Below, piece after piece: positions 31,744 to 41,500 of a stretch of DNA of 64,000 bases; position 1 is the first letter of the stretch; each line of letters begins with the position of its first letter. The stretch is from Pseudophaeobacter arcticus DSM 23566 (GTDB lineage: Bacteria; Pseudomonadota; Alphaproteobacteria; Rhodobacterales; Rhodobacteraceae). Position numbers and translations under genes: made by a program. The notes below the pieces were generated by a model. It did not search any database. It was not told where the DNA came from and saw only the letters and a program-made list of their open reading frames with translations. The stretch lies in assembly GCF_000473205.1 (NCBI RefSeq), contig NZ_AXBF01000006.1, forward strand, positions 1 through 64,000. The letters are read 5' to 3'.

Positions 31744-32082
31744 TCAGGCGGCGTCTTTTGGACCCCAGGGGATGATGGCCTGCAGGGACAGATCGTCCTG
31801 GTTCGCGGCCTTGCCGAGGTTGGCGTTGAAGCCGTGATCGCGGATGGTCAGCGTGTAGTAGTCAGCGCCGGTCTCCTTGTTCTGCTTCTTCCAGATGCCG
31901 CCGCACTCGACCAGCTTGCCGCGCGGGGAGCGGCCGAGGACGCGGTGCGTGGGGGCCATCGGGTTCGCGCTCGCGACGGGTTCGACCGTGATGTCCAGGT
32001 CAAAGGTCAGCGTCGAGATGGAGCCGACGCCCTTGGCGGTTTCGATATCGGCGCTGGTGAATTTGATGCAGTTCGTGGTCAT
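31744..32082 (-). CDS. DUF736 family protein, copy 2, 112 aa
   Basis: Nearly identical to the protein at 11041-11379 (two substitutions, both conservative or neutral), with the same GGAGAAGAGC ribosome site and the same upstream 236 bp. Having two copies on one replicon is unusual; the pair most likely marks the join of two replicons rather than a functional need for two. Confidence 0.88.
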   Translation of the reverse strand: MTTNCIKFTSADIETAKGVGSISTLTFDLDITVEPVASANPMAPTHRVLGRSPRGKLVECGGIWKKQNKETGADYYTLTIRDHGFNANLGKAANQDDLSLQAIIPWGPKDAA

Positions 32083-32318
32083 TGCTCTTCTCCTTGTTTG
32101 CGTTGCAATGATGGTCACCTTGCAGCTGGCCAAGGCCCGGCCACACCGAAGGCGAAGCGTAGCGGAGAGGGGCAGGCGCCGGTCTTTTTGGTCCGCGCGG
32201 AATGACCCGCAGGGTCAGGGGAAAAAGATCGGCGACAACCTTTGTGGACGCGACGACAGCTGCGACCAGCATGTCATGCAACTCAGACATCGGGAGAAGC
32301 GCGGTGGCCGCGAAGGAA
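31744..32318. repeat. 575-bp direct repeat, copy 2 (with 11041-11615)
   Basis: It aligns without gaps with copy 1. Beyond 32318 the two sequences keep only scattered similarity (for example both have CAACAGCCGA/GAACAGCCGA a few bases on), so a diverged homologous leader may continue. Confidence 0.9.
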
Positions 32319-32628
32319 GATGGGTCAACAGCCGAGGGAGATGCAGCTGAACTGCGGTCGATGCTGTACCCAACTTCTTGCCGGAGTGTATCCGACTGTT
32401 CGCACACTCTGGACCAAGACCCGGCCTCGACGCATCACCCCAAGGCCAAACGAACCAGGAAGTTGTTGCTGGTGCGCCATGGGCGACGCCGTTGGATAGG
32501 TGACTAGACAAACGCGCCAAGATCGGATGAGGCGTCAGACTCCGATGCGGACATTGAGAGTTTGCGCGGCGAATGGCGGCTCAGAGCCCACTTTACCGGA
32601 TGTTGCGAAGCGACTGAATGTCCGCATT
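32319..32628. other. No gene seen (310 bp)
   Basis: The stretch lies between the DUF736 leader and the MFS gene. It has short open frames only, with no ribosome sites and no repeats that I can name. Confidence 0.5.
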
Positions 32629-33858
32629 TCAAGATGCCGCAGCTTTGGTTATTGGGTGTGCTTTCAAAAACAACGCCAACGCTCCGGCCCCGACTGCCAA
32701 CCAAACTGAGCCTGTCCAGACAAGGGTGTAGGTCTGTGTCGCGGTAAAGATATAGCCGCCAGCGAACGCACCCATTGCCCCGCCGAGGGCGTGGCCTGCA
32801 GAGATCAAACCCATAGCGAGACCCATCGTTTTGATCCCAACATGGCTCGCGACCAAACTGGCCGTGACGGGAACTGTCGAATAGTCGACCGCGCCAAACA
32901 GAACGGCGAACAAGAACAGCATTTCAATAGATGTTCCGGGAATGCTGCCGAGTAGGATGAATGTCAGCGCCCGCAGCATGTATATTGCTGCCAGCAACAT
33001 CGGACGATTGACACGATCCGTGAGCCAACCGGCAGCTATCATGCCGATGAGGTTGACGAGGGACAGCAAACCATAGGCGGTTGCACTTGGAATGGGTGGA
33101 AATCCACAGAATGCCGCAAAGGGCAGCAAATGTGTTTCAACGACGCCAGTCGTCGTAAACCCACAAATCAGAAAGCTCCAAAACAGGAGATGAAAGGCAG
33201 GCTGTCGTACAATGGAGGTGAAGTCCTGCCGCATTGTTGATGGGTCGTCTTTTCGCCCTTCGGCTTCGTTTGATGACATATCTGGTCGCATGCTCATCCG
33301 AATGCATGGGATCAACGCGAGGCTCGCAAGCGATAAGGCACCAAAGCTCCAGCGCCAGCTTGCAAATGCCAATAGCGCTGCGATCAAAGGGACGATCAGA
33401 AATTGACCACCCGTCGCACCTGATGTGCCAATCCCTGTCGCCAGCCCCTGATTGTCGGAAAAGATGCGGGTGACTGCCGTGGCCACAACATGGGTCGCGA
33501 CAATTCCAAAGCCGATGGCACAGAACCCGGCAAAGCCGATGACGAACATCAGCTTGCCGTTCATTAGTGCCACGATTGCACAGCCGACCCCTAGCAATCC
33601 CATGCCCAGGTTGAGTGTGAACTGCGATCCGCGACGATCCACCAAGCGCCCTGCAAATGGGGCAACAATAGCCATAATCAAGAGCGCTGCCGCTCCGACG
33701 CTAGAGATATAACTACTGGTCCACCCGAACTCGGTTTGCCAAACAGGCATGATCAATCCAAGGGCGGCTCGGCTGGAGAAGGCGAGCGACAGTGCCAGGA
33801 ACCCGAAGATGACAACGGTCCAGTTCTGGCGTGGTTGGGCGGATGTGGTTGCTGACAT
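32629..33858 (-). CDS. MFS transporter, 409 aa
   Basis: About 12 hydrophobic segments are visible. The MFS signature loop between segments 2 and 3 is PFAGRLVDRRGSQFTLN, and the second half repeats it as AAGWLTDRVNRPMLLAAIYM. The family resembles oxalate/monocarboxylate-type MFS permeases. The start MSATTSAQ is set by AGGAGATACACC just upstream. It is divergent from a LysR regulator, the usual arrangement for a regulated transporter. The substrate is unknown. Confidence 0.88.
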   Translation of the reverse strand: MSATTSAQPRQNWTVVIFGFLALSLAFSSRAALGLIMPVWQTEFGWTSSYISSVGAAALLIMAIVAPFAGRLVDRRGSQFTLNLGMGLLGVGCAIVALMNGKLMFVIGFAGFCAIGFGIVATHVVATAVTRIFSDNQGLATGIGTSGATGGQFLIVPLIAALLAFASWRWSFGALSLASLALIPCIRMSMRPDMSSNEAEGRKDDPSTMRQDFTSIVRQPAFHLLFWSFLICGFTTTGVVETHLLPFAAFCGFPPIPSATAYGLLSLVNLIGMIAAGWLTDRVNRPMLLAAIYMLRALTFILLGSIPGTSIEMLFLFAVLFGAVDYSTVPVTASLVASHVGIKTMGLAMGLISAGHALGGAMGAFAGGYIFTATQTYTLVWTGSVWLAVGAGALALFLKAHPITKAAAS

Positions 33859-33928
33859 GGTGTATCTCCTTGTCCTCGCGAAATGCCACGTAACTTGCGT
33901 TTTGACGAACGAGAAACTGGTCAAATAA

Positions 33929-33945
33929 CTTTAGCTGATCTAAAG
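33929..33945. promoter_or_regulatory. LysR-type binding site
   Basis: CTTTAG-CTGAT-CTAAAG is a perfect inverted repeat with a 5-nt centre and contains the T-N11-A core. It lies 6 bp upstream of the LysR start in the divergent promoter region shared with the MFS gene. Confidence 0.65.
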
Positions 33946-33951
33946 TGATGA

Positions 33952-34824
33952 ATGGCACTTCGCATCCAGGACCTCTACACATTCCACGTCGTCGCACGCG
34001 CAGGCGCAATGCAGGACGCCGCGCACGAACTTGGCGTGACGCCGGGTGCGATCAGTCAACGCATCAGTGCAGTCGAGGAGCGCCACGGGGTACGTCTCTT
34101 CACCCGTAGTAAAAATGGAATCGCACTCACGACGGCAGGTCTTGCGCTTCAATCAGACGTCAGTAGGGCGTTCTCGACGATTGAAGCAGCTCACGAAAAA
34201 CACTTTGTTGGTCTCGGTCACAAGCTGCGGATCACCACATCGGCGACTTTTGCCCATTCCATGCTTGTTTCCAGTCTAGGGCGGTTTGCAGAGGCGCATT
34301 CAGCAATCAAAGTTTCGGTCGAAACCGAAGACCGATTGGTGAACCTCAGGTCAGAACCCGTTGATCTGGCGATCCGCCATGGTCTTGGCGACTATCCGGG
34401 ACTGCAGTCCGAATGGCTATGTTCTCCAGAGCTGATGCTTGTCGCCAGTCCCAAGCTCTTGGACCGCCTTGGCCCGCTTGAAAACCCATCTGACTGTCTG
34501 CGGTATAGTTTATTGCCCGATGCCACAGGTAAGGATTGGTCGATCTGGTTTGAGGCGCAGGGCATTGAGGCCAGCGGCGCGACCTACGGCACACAATACG
34601 GCAACGACTTTTTAACGGTTAAGGCAGTGATCGACGGTCAGGGATTGGCATTGTTGAATGATGTCTACGTGAACGAGGGCTTGGCTTCAGGGCAGTTGGT
34701 GCGCGCATTGGGTGCCGCATGGCCGACCGCCTTTGCATATTATGCTGTCGCACTTGCCGAGAAGTTTGAAAGACCGGCAGTCTCAACCTTTGTCAAATGG
34801 CTCAAAAAGGACCTGGACTCATAG
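33952..34824 (+). CDS. LysR-family transcriptional regulator (GcvA-like), 290 aa
   Basis: The N-terminal HTH reads LYTFHVVARAGAMQDAAHELGVTPGAISQRISAVE and is followed by the conserved RLFTRSKNGIALTTAG. The C-terminal half is a periplasmic-binding-like effector domain (AIRHGLGDYPGLQSEWLCSPELMLVASP). The gene is divergent from the MFS transporter, which it probably regulates in response to the transported compound. Confidence 0.9.
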   Translation: MALRIQDLYTFHVVARAGAMQDAAHELGVTPGAISQRISAVEERHGVRLFTRSKNGIALTTAGLALQSDVSRAFSTIEAAHEKHFVGLGHKLRITTSATFAHSMLVSSLGRFAEAHSAIKVSVETEDRLVNLRSEPVDLAIRHGLGDYPGLQSEWLCSPELMLVASPKLLDRLGPLENPSDCLRYSLLPDATGKDWSIWFEAQGIEASGATYGTQYGNDFLTVKAVIDGQGLALLNDVYVNEGLASGQLVRALGAAWPTAFAYYAVALAEKFERPAVSTFVKWLKKDLDS

Positions 34825-34884
34825 TTCGTTCTAAAGCTGCCTTTGGAGCAGCCGCAGCGAATGGCATGTGTGGATGGCTCCTGC

Positions 34885-35108
34885 ATAGCAAGACATTTTT
34901 GATCTGATTTGTGCATTTGTCAGAAGCAGTCATGTGTCCGGCCTGTTTGCGCGGTTTTGACCGCTGGCCCTGATGGGTTCCGCAAACCAAGTTCCTATCA
35001 GCTTTACGGGCTATTATGCCCGCGCCATTCGGCGGAGTGTCTTGGCTTTGGCGGCAGACTTATGCACCATCATCTCGCGGGTCTTGCTAACTCATTGTTC
35101 TTTTCGTC
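34885..35108 (-). ncRNA. Candidate bridge RNA region of the IS110-type element
   Basis: This 224-bp non-coding end downstream of the transposase is rich in hairpins: GCGGT-TTTG-ACCGC inside a GTTTGC..GCAAAC stem (34945-34987), CGGGC-TATTAT-GCCCG (about 35009-35024) and CGCC-ATTC-GGCG (about 35025-35036). IS1111-type elements are known to encode a target-specifying bridge RNA on this side. The exact RNA ends are not determined. Confidence 0.5.
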
Positions 35109-36131
35109 TCAGGCTATAGTGCGTGGGCTGTAGGGTTCGTTGCGGGTCAGGACAGCCCAGACGATCCGGGCGGTCTTGTTGGCCATGGCAACAGTTGCGA
35201 CACGCGCAGGTTTGCGTTCAAGCAAGGATGTAAGCCATTTGCTGGCTCGCTCGGGGTGGGATCGTGTTTGTCGAACGAGTGATGTCATACCAACGACAAG
35301 CAATGATCGCAGATACTGGTCACCCATCTTGGTGATCCGCCCCAACTTCTCTTTACCGCCGCTGGATTTGTTGGCAGGCGTTAAACCCAGCCATGCTGCG
35401 AACTCCCGGCCGTTTTTGAATTGGTGACCATCTCCAATGCTGGCGATGATCGCAGAAGCCGTCACCGCGCCGACGCCGGGTATAGTGCGCAGCAAACGGA
35501 CACGCGTATCTTCTTTGGCCACTTGCTTGAGGCGCTCTTCATACCATCGGACCCGCTTATGCAGAGCCATGAGCTGTTCTGACAGGTTGCGGATCACCTC
35601 GTTGGCGATGTCTGGCAAGTCGAGCACTTCACCAAGAGTGATGTCCTCAGCAAATCCAATCACACGGGCCAGCCCTTTGGGAATGAAGATACCGAACTCC
35701 GCGACCAGACCACGCAGATTGTTGATGAGTTGCGTTCTTTGGCGCACCAAAAGGTCACGCGCCCGATGCAGCGACAACAGGGATTGCTGCTCGACTGTTT
35801 TGGTCGCAACAAACCGCATGGTGGGTCGAGTCACTGCCTCGCAAATTGCTTCGGCGTCAATGGCATCAGACTTACCGCGTTTGACATATGGCTTCACATA
35901 CATCGGCGGAATCAGCCGAACCTCGTGACCAAGAGCTGTCAGTTCACGGGCCCAATGATGCGCACTGCTGCACGACTCCATGCCAATCAGGCACGGTTCC
36001 AGTTTTGCAAAGAACGGCAGAAATTGCGCTCGTCGCAGCGGCTTGTTGAACACGACTTCTTCGCTCGCGGTGATCCCGTGGACTTGGAAAACGTTCTTGG
36101 CCAGATCAACACCGATTGTGGTAACTTGCAT
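35109..36131 (-). CDS. IS110-family transposase, 340 aa
   Basis: The N-terminal RuvC-like DEDD domain has GVDLAKNVFQVHG (Asp near residue 8), EPCLIGMESCSSAHHWARE and KSDAIDAEAICEA. The C-terminal Transposase_20 domain has LLRTIPGVGAVTASAIIASIGD and the serine-containing LTPANKSSGGKEKLGRITKMGDQYLR. The start MQVTTIGVD was chosen over an in-frame upstream Met because it begins at the fold. The gene is intact. Confidence 0.94.
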   Translation of the reverse strand: MQVTTIGVDLAKNVFQVHGITASEEVVFNKPLRRAQFLPFFAKLEPCLIGMESCSSAHHWARELTALGHEVRLIPPMYVKPYVKRGKSDAIDAEAICEAVTRPTMRFVATKTVEQQSLLSLHRARDLLVRQRTQLINNLRGLVAEFGIFIPKGLARVIGFAEDITLGEVLDLPDIANEVIRNLSEQLMALHKRVRWYEERLKQVAKEDTRVRLLRTIPGVGAVTASAIIASIGDGHQFKNGREFAAWLGLTPANKSSGGKEKLGRITKMGDQYLRSLLVVGMTSLVRQTRSHPERASKWLTSLLERKPARVATVAMANKTARIVWAVLTRNEPYSPRTIA

Positions 36132-36299
36132 GGGGTGGCTCCTCTCATAAGCAGATTTTGACACCTGCACTATGGCGCATTGCGACGCCGGTTGAAGCAG
36201 GAGCCATCCACCCCATCAGCTCTGTCCCGCAGTCCGGTCATTGCCACTACTCAGATCCGATGTCCGCATTCGAACCGCTACGTCGGAATGTACCAGGGC

Positions 36300-37211
36300 C
36301 TAAGCCCCGATCCTCTTGATGCGGATTCCGAGCTTGCGGGCCTTGTCGACGATGTTCTCGGTGATGCCCGAACCGGGCGTGGCAATCAGACCCTGTGGCA
36401 TGGTTTCGAGCATCTTGTCGTTGCGCTTGAAGGGGGCGGCCTTGCCGTGGCTCTTCCAGTCGGGCTTGAAGACCACTTGGGTAACGCCACGGGTATCTGC
36501 CCAGCGGGCCGCGATCATCTCGGCACCTTTGGGCGTACCGCCGTGCAGCAGCACCATGTCGGGATATTTCGCAAGGGTGGCATCGAGGACGGACCAGATC
36601 AGGTCGTAGGCCTGATAGTCCCCGCCCGAGAACGCGATCCGCGTGCCTTCGGGGCAGTGTACCTCTGTCTCCTTGCGGCGCTTGGCCGAAAGATAGGCCC
36701 GGCTGTCCACCACGGCGGAGGTCAGGCCGCGATGCGAGACGCGTGAACCGGTGCGGGGCAGCCAAGGCGAACCGGTGGCGGCCGAGAAGTGGTCCACGGC
36801 CAGATCGCGCATCTGTTCGAAGGCGTCACGATGGTCCCAGAGCTTGAGCCCGATCATCTGGAGGCGCTCGAGCTCGACCGAGGCGACCTCGGAGCCGTCC
36901 TGTACGCCCAAACTTTCCCGGACCTCGAATTCGTTGTCGTCCAGGAGCTTCTGGATATGGGCAAGCCGGCGATGGAAGATCGAGGTCAGGGACCAGAGCA
37001 TCTCTTCGAGATTGTCTTCCAACTGGCTACCGTTGAGAAGGCCGATGGTGGTGTCGAAGAGGGTCGCCATGGCGAGCTCGACCTCATCAGGTTGGGGCAG
37101 GGGGCGGTGATCGGTCTCGCCGGGTCCCGGTGTTGCGCCGTGAAGTGCGAGGTGGTCGAGGATGGCGGAGGTCACGCCGGTCTCCTCTTGGATGTCTGTC
37201 TGATGGGGCAT
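36300..37211 (-). CDS. DUF2493 (SLOG/YspA-like Rossmann) protein, 303 aa
   Basis: The C-terminal third is the DUF2493 domain: RIAFSGGDYQAYDLIWSVLDATL, then VLLHGGTPKGAEMIAARWADTRGV and GLIATPGSGITENIVDKARKLGIRIKRI. This is a SLOG-type nucleotide- or nucleic-acid-binding fold. The N-terminal two thirds are helical and typical of plasmid versions. The start at MPHQTDIQ has an AGAGGAACC ribosome site. It is the last gene of the 38.6-36.3 kb group, 300 bp after the Toprim gene. The function is unknown. Confidence 0.87.
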   Translation of the reverse strand: MPHQTDIQEETGVTSAILDHLALHGATPGPGETDHRPLPQPDEVELAMATLFDTTIGLLNGSQLEDNLEEMLWSLTSIFHRRLAHIQKLLDDNEFEVRESLGVQDGSEVASVELERLQMIGLKLWDHRDAFEQMRDLAVDHFSAATGSPWLPRTGSRVSHRGLTSAVVDSRAYLSAKRRKETEVHCPEGTRIAFSGGDYQAYDLIWSVLDATLAKYPDMVLLHGGTPKGAEMIAARWADTRGVTQVVFKPDWKSHGKAAPFKRNDKMLETMPQGLIATPGSGITENIVDKARKLGIRIKRIGA

Positions 37212-37509
37212 TGTCTGGTTCCTCTGTTTGATCTGACCCAATTTGGATGGGGCGATATCAGGACCAGCGGCGACCGGGCCGCATCCGTCAGGATCGGAGC
37301 GCAGCGGAGAATGCGCCCAGGGCCGGAAAATTGGTCCCGCGAGGAATGGCCCGAAGGGGCAGGGGAATTTTCTGGTGCGGGGCGCATTGCTGCCCGGGCG
37401 AGGGGCGCTCTGCCCCGACCCGCCGGTCCATCGCTCCCCTTATCCAAACGGGATCAGAGCAAGCCCGCGGAACCTTTGTCCTGTCGGACATCCCCAGGGA
37501 GGTTGGCGG

Positions 37510-38556
37510 TCAGTCGTCCTCGATCTCCAGACCTTGTACTTTCATGGCCCCTAACAGAGACCAGCGCAGCGCATCTCTGCCAAATGCCCGCAGATCGTCG
37601 TTGAAATCCCCCATGGCCAGCACGAGATCACCGCAGGCAATTTCAAGAGATTCCAGTTGGTTACGCAATCTCCTTGATGCGTTACATCCAGCTTCGTCAT
37701 TGTCCCGCGCGATCCAGATGCGCGTGATGCCCGGCGGCGGGATGAAGAGGCCGAGATGGGTGGCGGTGAGACAGGAGGCGAGATCGAATTCTGGCAGGGC
37801 GGTTCCGACCGAGAGGGTGTTCTCGAGACCTTCCGCGACGATGAGATCAGTGCGCCCGGTGCCGGACCAGAAGCGGATGGCATGGCCGTGCAGCTGTCCG
37901 AGGATCCGCTTCGGGCTCTCGATCTCGGCCAAACCGCCGGTGGAGGGGTCGAGATAGACCCTTGCGCATCCGGTGATCTGGCCGCGATTGTCGGTGATCT
38001 TCGCGAGCAGGGCAGGGGCCCTTTGCGGCAGATCAGGGTCGTCCTCGCCCGGCCGCAGGAAGACCCGCGGGTGATAGCGGAGGGCCGGGCCAAGCCGTGT
38101 GATGCTGCGCCCTTGCAGATAGGTGGCGGCCAAGGTGCCAAGGACCGGCTTGCCAGCGGCAAAGAGCTTCCGCGCCCGCGCGATGCGTTTGCTGGAGGCT
38201 GCATCCGGGCGCTCAGCCTTTCGAGTAGAACGAGACTCGGCAGGGCAGGGGGCTTCGCCGAGGAAGGATCGAGCCTCCCTCAGCGTTTCCTTGAGCGTCA
38301 CCGATCCAAGCCGTTCCTGCAGCAGGTCGATCAGGTCGCCATATTCACCCGTCGCGAAATCTTGCCAGGACCCGGCCTTGCGACCACCTTCCGCCTGGAG
38401 GCGGACGGCGAGGCTCCGACCCTTTGCGCCCGAGGTATCGCCAACCTGCCAATAGTTGCCCTGCTTGCGCCCCTCGGGAAAATACTGGCGGCAGAAACCC
38501 TCGGCCCGGTCTGCCAGATCGGCCGAGAGGTCTGCGATACTGCGCCGCGCGCTCAT
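37510..38556 (-). CDS. Toprim-domain (primase-like, DUF7146-type) protein, 348 aa
   Basis: The N-terminal ~100 residues match the DUF7146 zinc-less primase-like region (GNYWQVGDTSGAKGRSLAVRL, SWQDFATGEYGDLIDLL). The Toprim domain follows with the conserved glutamate in VAEGLENTLSVG and the D-x-D motif in IWIARDNDEAG. Such proteins are plasmid and phage primases or primase-helicase partners. The start MSARRSIAD overlaps the end of the methyltransferase-helicase gene (ATGA, 38553-38556), so the two are translated together and probably act together. Confidence 0.85.
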   Translation of the reverse strand: MSARRSIADLSADLADRAEGFCRQYFPEGRKQGNYWQVGDTSGAKGRSLAVRLQAEGGRKAGSWQDFATGEYGDLIDLLQERLGSVTLKETLREARSFLGEAPCPAESRSTRKAERPDAASSKRIARARKLFAAGKPVLGTLAATYLQGRSITRLGPALRYHPRVFLRPGEDDPDLPQRAPALLAKITDNRGQITGCARVYLDPSTGGLAEIESPKRILGQLHGHAIRFWSGTGRTDLIVAEGLENTLSVGTALPEFDLASCLTATHLGLFIPPPGITRIWIARDNDEAGCNASRRLRNQLESLEIACGDLVLAMGDFNDDLRAFGRDALRWSLLGAMKVQGLEIEDD

Positions 38557-41500
38557 ACGGCGGCATCCGCGGCGTTGGCGCCAACCGGATGCGCGGCGAG
38601 CACGCGAGCCAGCGCCTCGGTGCCATCCACCGGGATGAACACCCGCGTCTTCCACTGGATCACCTCGGTGAAACAGCCCAAGGCTTTCAAACCGGGCAAG
38701 GCCGAACCCGACGCACCGATGAGTTCGAGCCTTGATTGTCCCATGACCAGCGACCGGCGCAGCTGATAGCCACCGAGCAGGCTGAGGGTCGTCTTCGCGT
38801 CCATGACCGCTGCGAAGACCTCTTGCGGCGTCATCTCGATCTGACAATCGAGCCCGAGCCGCGCGTAGACGTTCAGGAGTTGCTCCTGGCTGACCAGACG
38901 GCCGATGGCGCGTTCTCCATCCTCGGTCTGCAGGCGGTAGATGCGCATGTTGTCGGCGGGCAGCCGATCCCAGATCGGCAGAAGGAGGCCGCAGATCAGC
39001 GTGATCTTCGAGGTGGTGAACTCCGGCACGGCGTCGACCTCGGCCTGCCAGAGCTGTTCGAACATCGCGTCATCGACCTCTACCCAATGCGATTTTGAGA
39101 ACTCAGAGAGCGCGAAGAGCTCGGTCGCCATTGGCCGCAGCAGTTTCACCCGCAGGATCGGCACGCCATCCTCGTCCATGAAGGCCGGCGCCTTCACCAT
39201 CAGGGCCGCGCGTTTAGAGGTCTTGTTCCAGCACAGCGTCGCGCCTTTTGTGTCGGCGCAGATGGCTTTCACGCGGGGCAGGGTCAGCGGGTCGTTGCGA
39301 TCCGTGCGCTCCACGGTCAGGGCGGTGGCCGTTGCCCCCGTCGCCTCATGCTCGAAAATCACTTTGCGATCAACAATCTCGAATTTTTCCGCGCGCAGGG
39401 TCTCTAGCCCGACATCGAGCGTTCCCGCCTGGCGCGCATCTTCGATGATGGCCGAGAGGAATCCGCCAAAAGCTTCGAAAATTGCGTCCTGCATGTCGAT
39501 GCGGAGCGCGAGACAGCGGTTCAGGAACTGCTGGATCGGCGGCAGGTTTTCCTTCATCGTGCCATCCGCCTCATCGAGCGTCAGCCCAGTTATCTCCTGG
39601 AATTTGGCGTAGGAGCAGGCCTCGATCTTGCCCGCGCGCAGCTTGTAGAAGAACTGCCGCAGCGCCGCCCGCGCATAGGGGCTCTCGAGGTTGTCCTCGG
39701 CGCGGAACATGTTCTGACCCCCGGTCTCGCGCTGCCCCTTGGTGATGGCCCCGAGCGTGTCGAGGCGGCGCGCGATGGTGGAGAGAAACCGCTTCTCACC
39801 CTTCACGTCTGTGGCAACGGGGCGGAAGAGCGGCGGCTGCGCCTGGTTGGTGCGGTTGGTGCGCCCCAGCCCCTGGATCGCATTGTCTGCCTTCCAGCCG
39901 GGCTCCAGCAGATAGTGAACGCGGAGGCGCTGGTTCTTCGCACCAAGATCGGCATGGTAGCTGCGCCCAGTGCCACCGGCATCGGAGAAGATCAGGATGC
40001 GCTTGGCGTCGTCCATGAAGGCCTGCGTCTCGCCAAGGTTGGAGGAGGCAGGACGGTTTTCGACCTTGAGCCGCCCCTCACGCGTTTTTACGATGCGCCG
40101 CTTGCGTCCGGTGACCTCGGCCACCGCCTCCCCGCCGAAATGCCAGAGGATCTGGTCGAGCGCGCCCTGCACCGGGGCGAGCGCACCAAGATGCTCGACA
40201 AGATCATCCCGCCGCCGCTCCGCCTCGCGGCAGATGATGGGATTGCCGTCGCCATCGAGGGCGGGGCGGGAACGCAGATCGCCGTTCTCGTCGGTGTAAG
40301 GCTCGAAGAGCTGCGTCGGGAAGGAATGCATCAGATAGTCCATGATGTTTTCCCTGGGCGTAAAATCGACCTGCAGATCGTCCCACTCCGAGGGAGGGAT
40401 CTCTTCAAGGCGACGTTCCATCACCGCCTCGCTGGTCGAGACCACCTGAATCACGGCCGAATGCCCCGCCGCCAGGTTCGCTTCGATCGCGTGGATGAGC
40501 GAGGGGCATTTCATGGCGGTGATGAGATGGTTGAAGAAGCGCTGCTTGTTGCTCTCAAACGCCGAGCGCGCGGCGGATTTCGCCTGGGGGTTCAGCGTAC
40601 CGGTCTCGGAGGAAATACCCGAGGCCTGAAGGGCGGCCTCCAAGTTGGTGTGGATGATCTGGTAGGCGTCGGCATAGCTGTCATAGATCGCGACCTGGGC
40701 GGGCGTCAGCTCATGCACCAGCATTTCGTATTCGACCCCGGCATAGGAGAGGGACCGCGCCAGATAGAGCCCGAGCGCCTTCAGGTCGCGCGAGATCATC
40801 TCCATGGCAGCAATGCCACCGGCTTCCATCGCGGCGACGAACTCGGCGCGGGTCACAAAAGGGAAATCGCCTGTGCCCCAAAGGCCGAGGCGGGAGGCGT
40901 AGGCGAGATTGCTAACGACTGTTGCCCCAGTGGCCGAGACGTAGAGGACGCGCGCGTCGGGCACGGCGTTCTGCAGCGCGAGGCCCGCAAGGCCCTGCTG
41001 GGACGCCTTTTTGTCGCCACGGTCGGATTTTTCGCCGGCGGCGTTCGCCATGGCGTGGCTTTCATCGAAAGCGATCACCCCATCGAACCCCTCACCGAGC
41101 CAGGACGTCACCTGGTCGAGGCGCGAAGCCTTCCCGTCGCGTTCGGCCGAGCGCAGGGTGGCATAGGTGACGAAGAGGATGCCCTCTGGGAGACGGATAT
41201 CGCCCCCCTGGCGGAATTTCGAGAGCGGCACGATATCGCTTTCACGCCCCCCAAGCGCCATCCAGTCGCGTCGCGCATCCTCGATGAGCTTGTCGCTCTT
41301 CGAGACCCAGACCGAGCGGCGACGCCCCTGCAGCCAGTTGTCGAGGATGATACCCGCGACCTGCCGCCCCTTGCCGCAGCCGGTGCCATCACCCAGGAAC
41401 CAGCCCTTGCGCAGGCGAAAGGCACCGTTGTCGCCCTCAGACGACGCCATCGGCTGGCCTTCGATCTCGCCGCGCTTGAACCAGCCCTTCAGGTGCGTCT

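Larger units (their letters stand above)
34871..36210 (-). mobile_element. IS110/IS1111-type insertion sequence, about 1.35 kb
   Basis: One DEDD transposase gene is present. Perfect 14-bp subterminal inverted repeats, TGGATGGCTCCTGC (34871-34884) and GCAGGAGCCATCCA (36197-36210), bracket it. Subterminal repeats are a mark of the IS1111 subgroup, so the true ends should lie a few bases outside. The non-coding space downstream of the transposase (34885-35108) is larger than that upstream. No target duplication is expected for this family. Confidence 0.85.
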
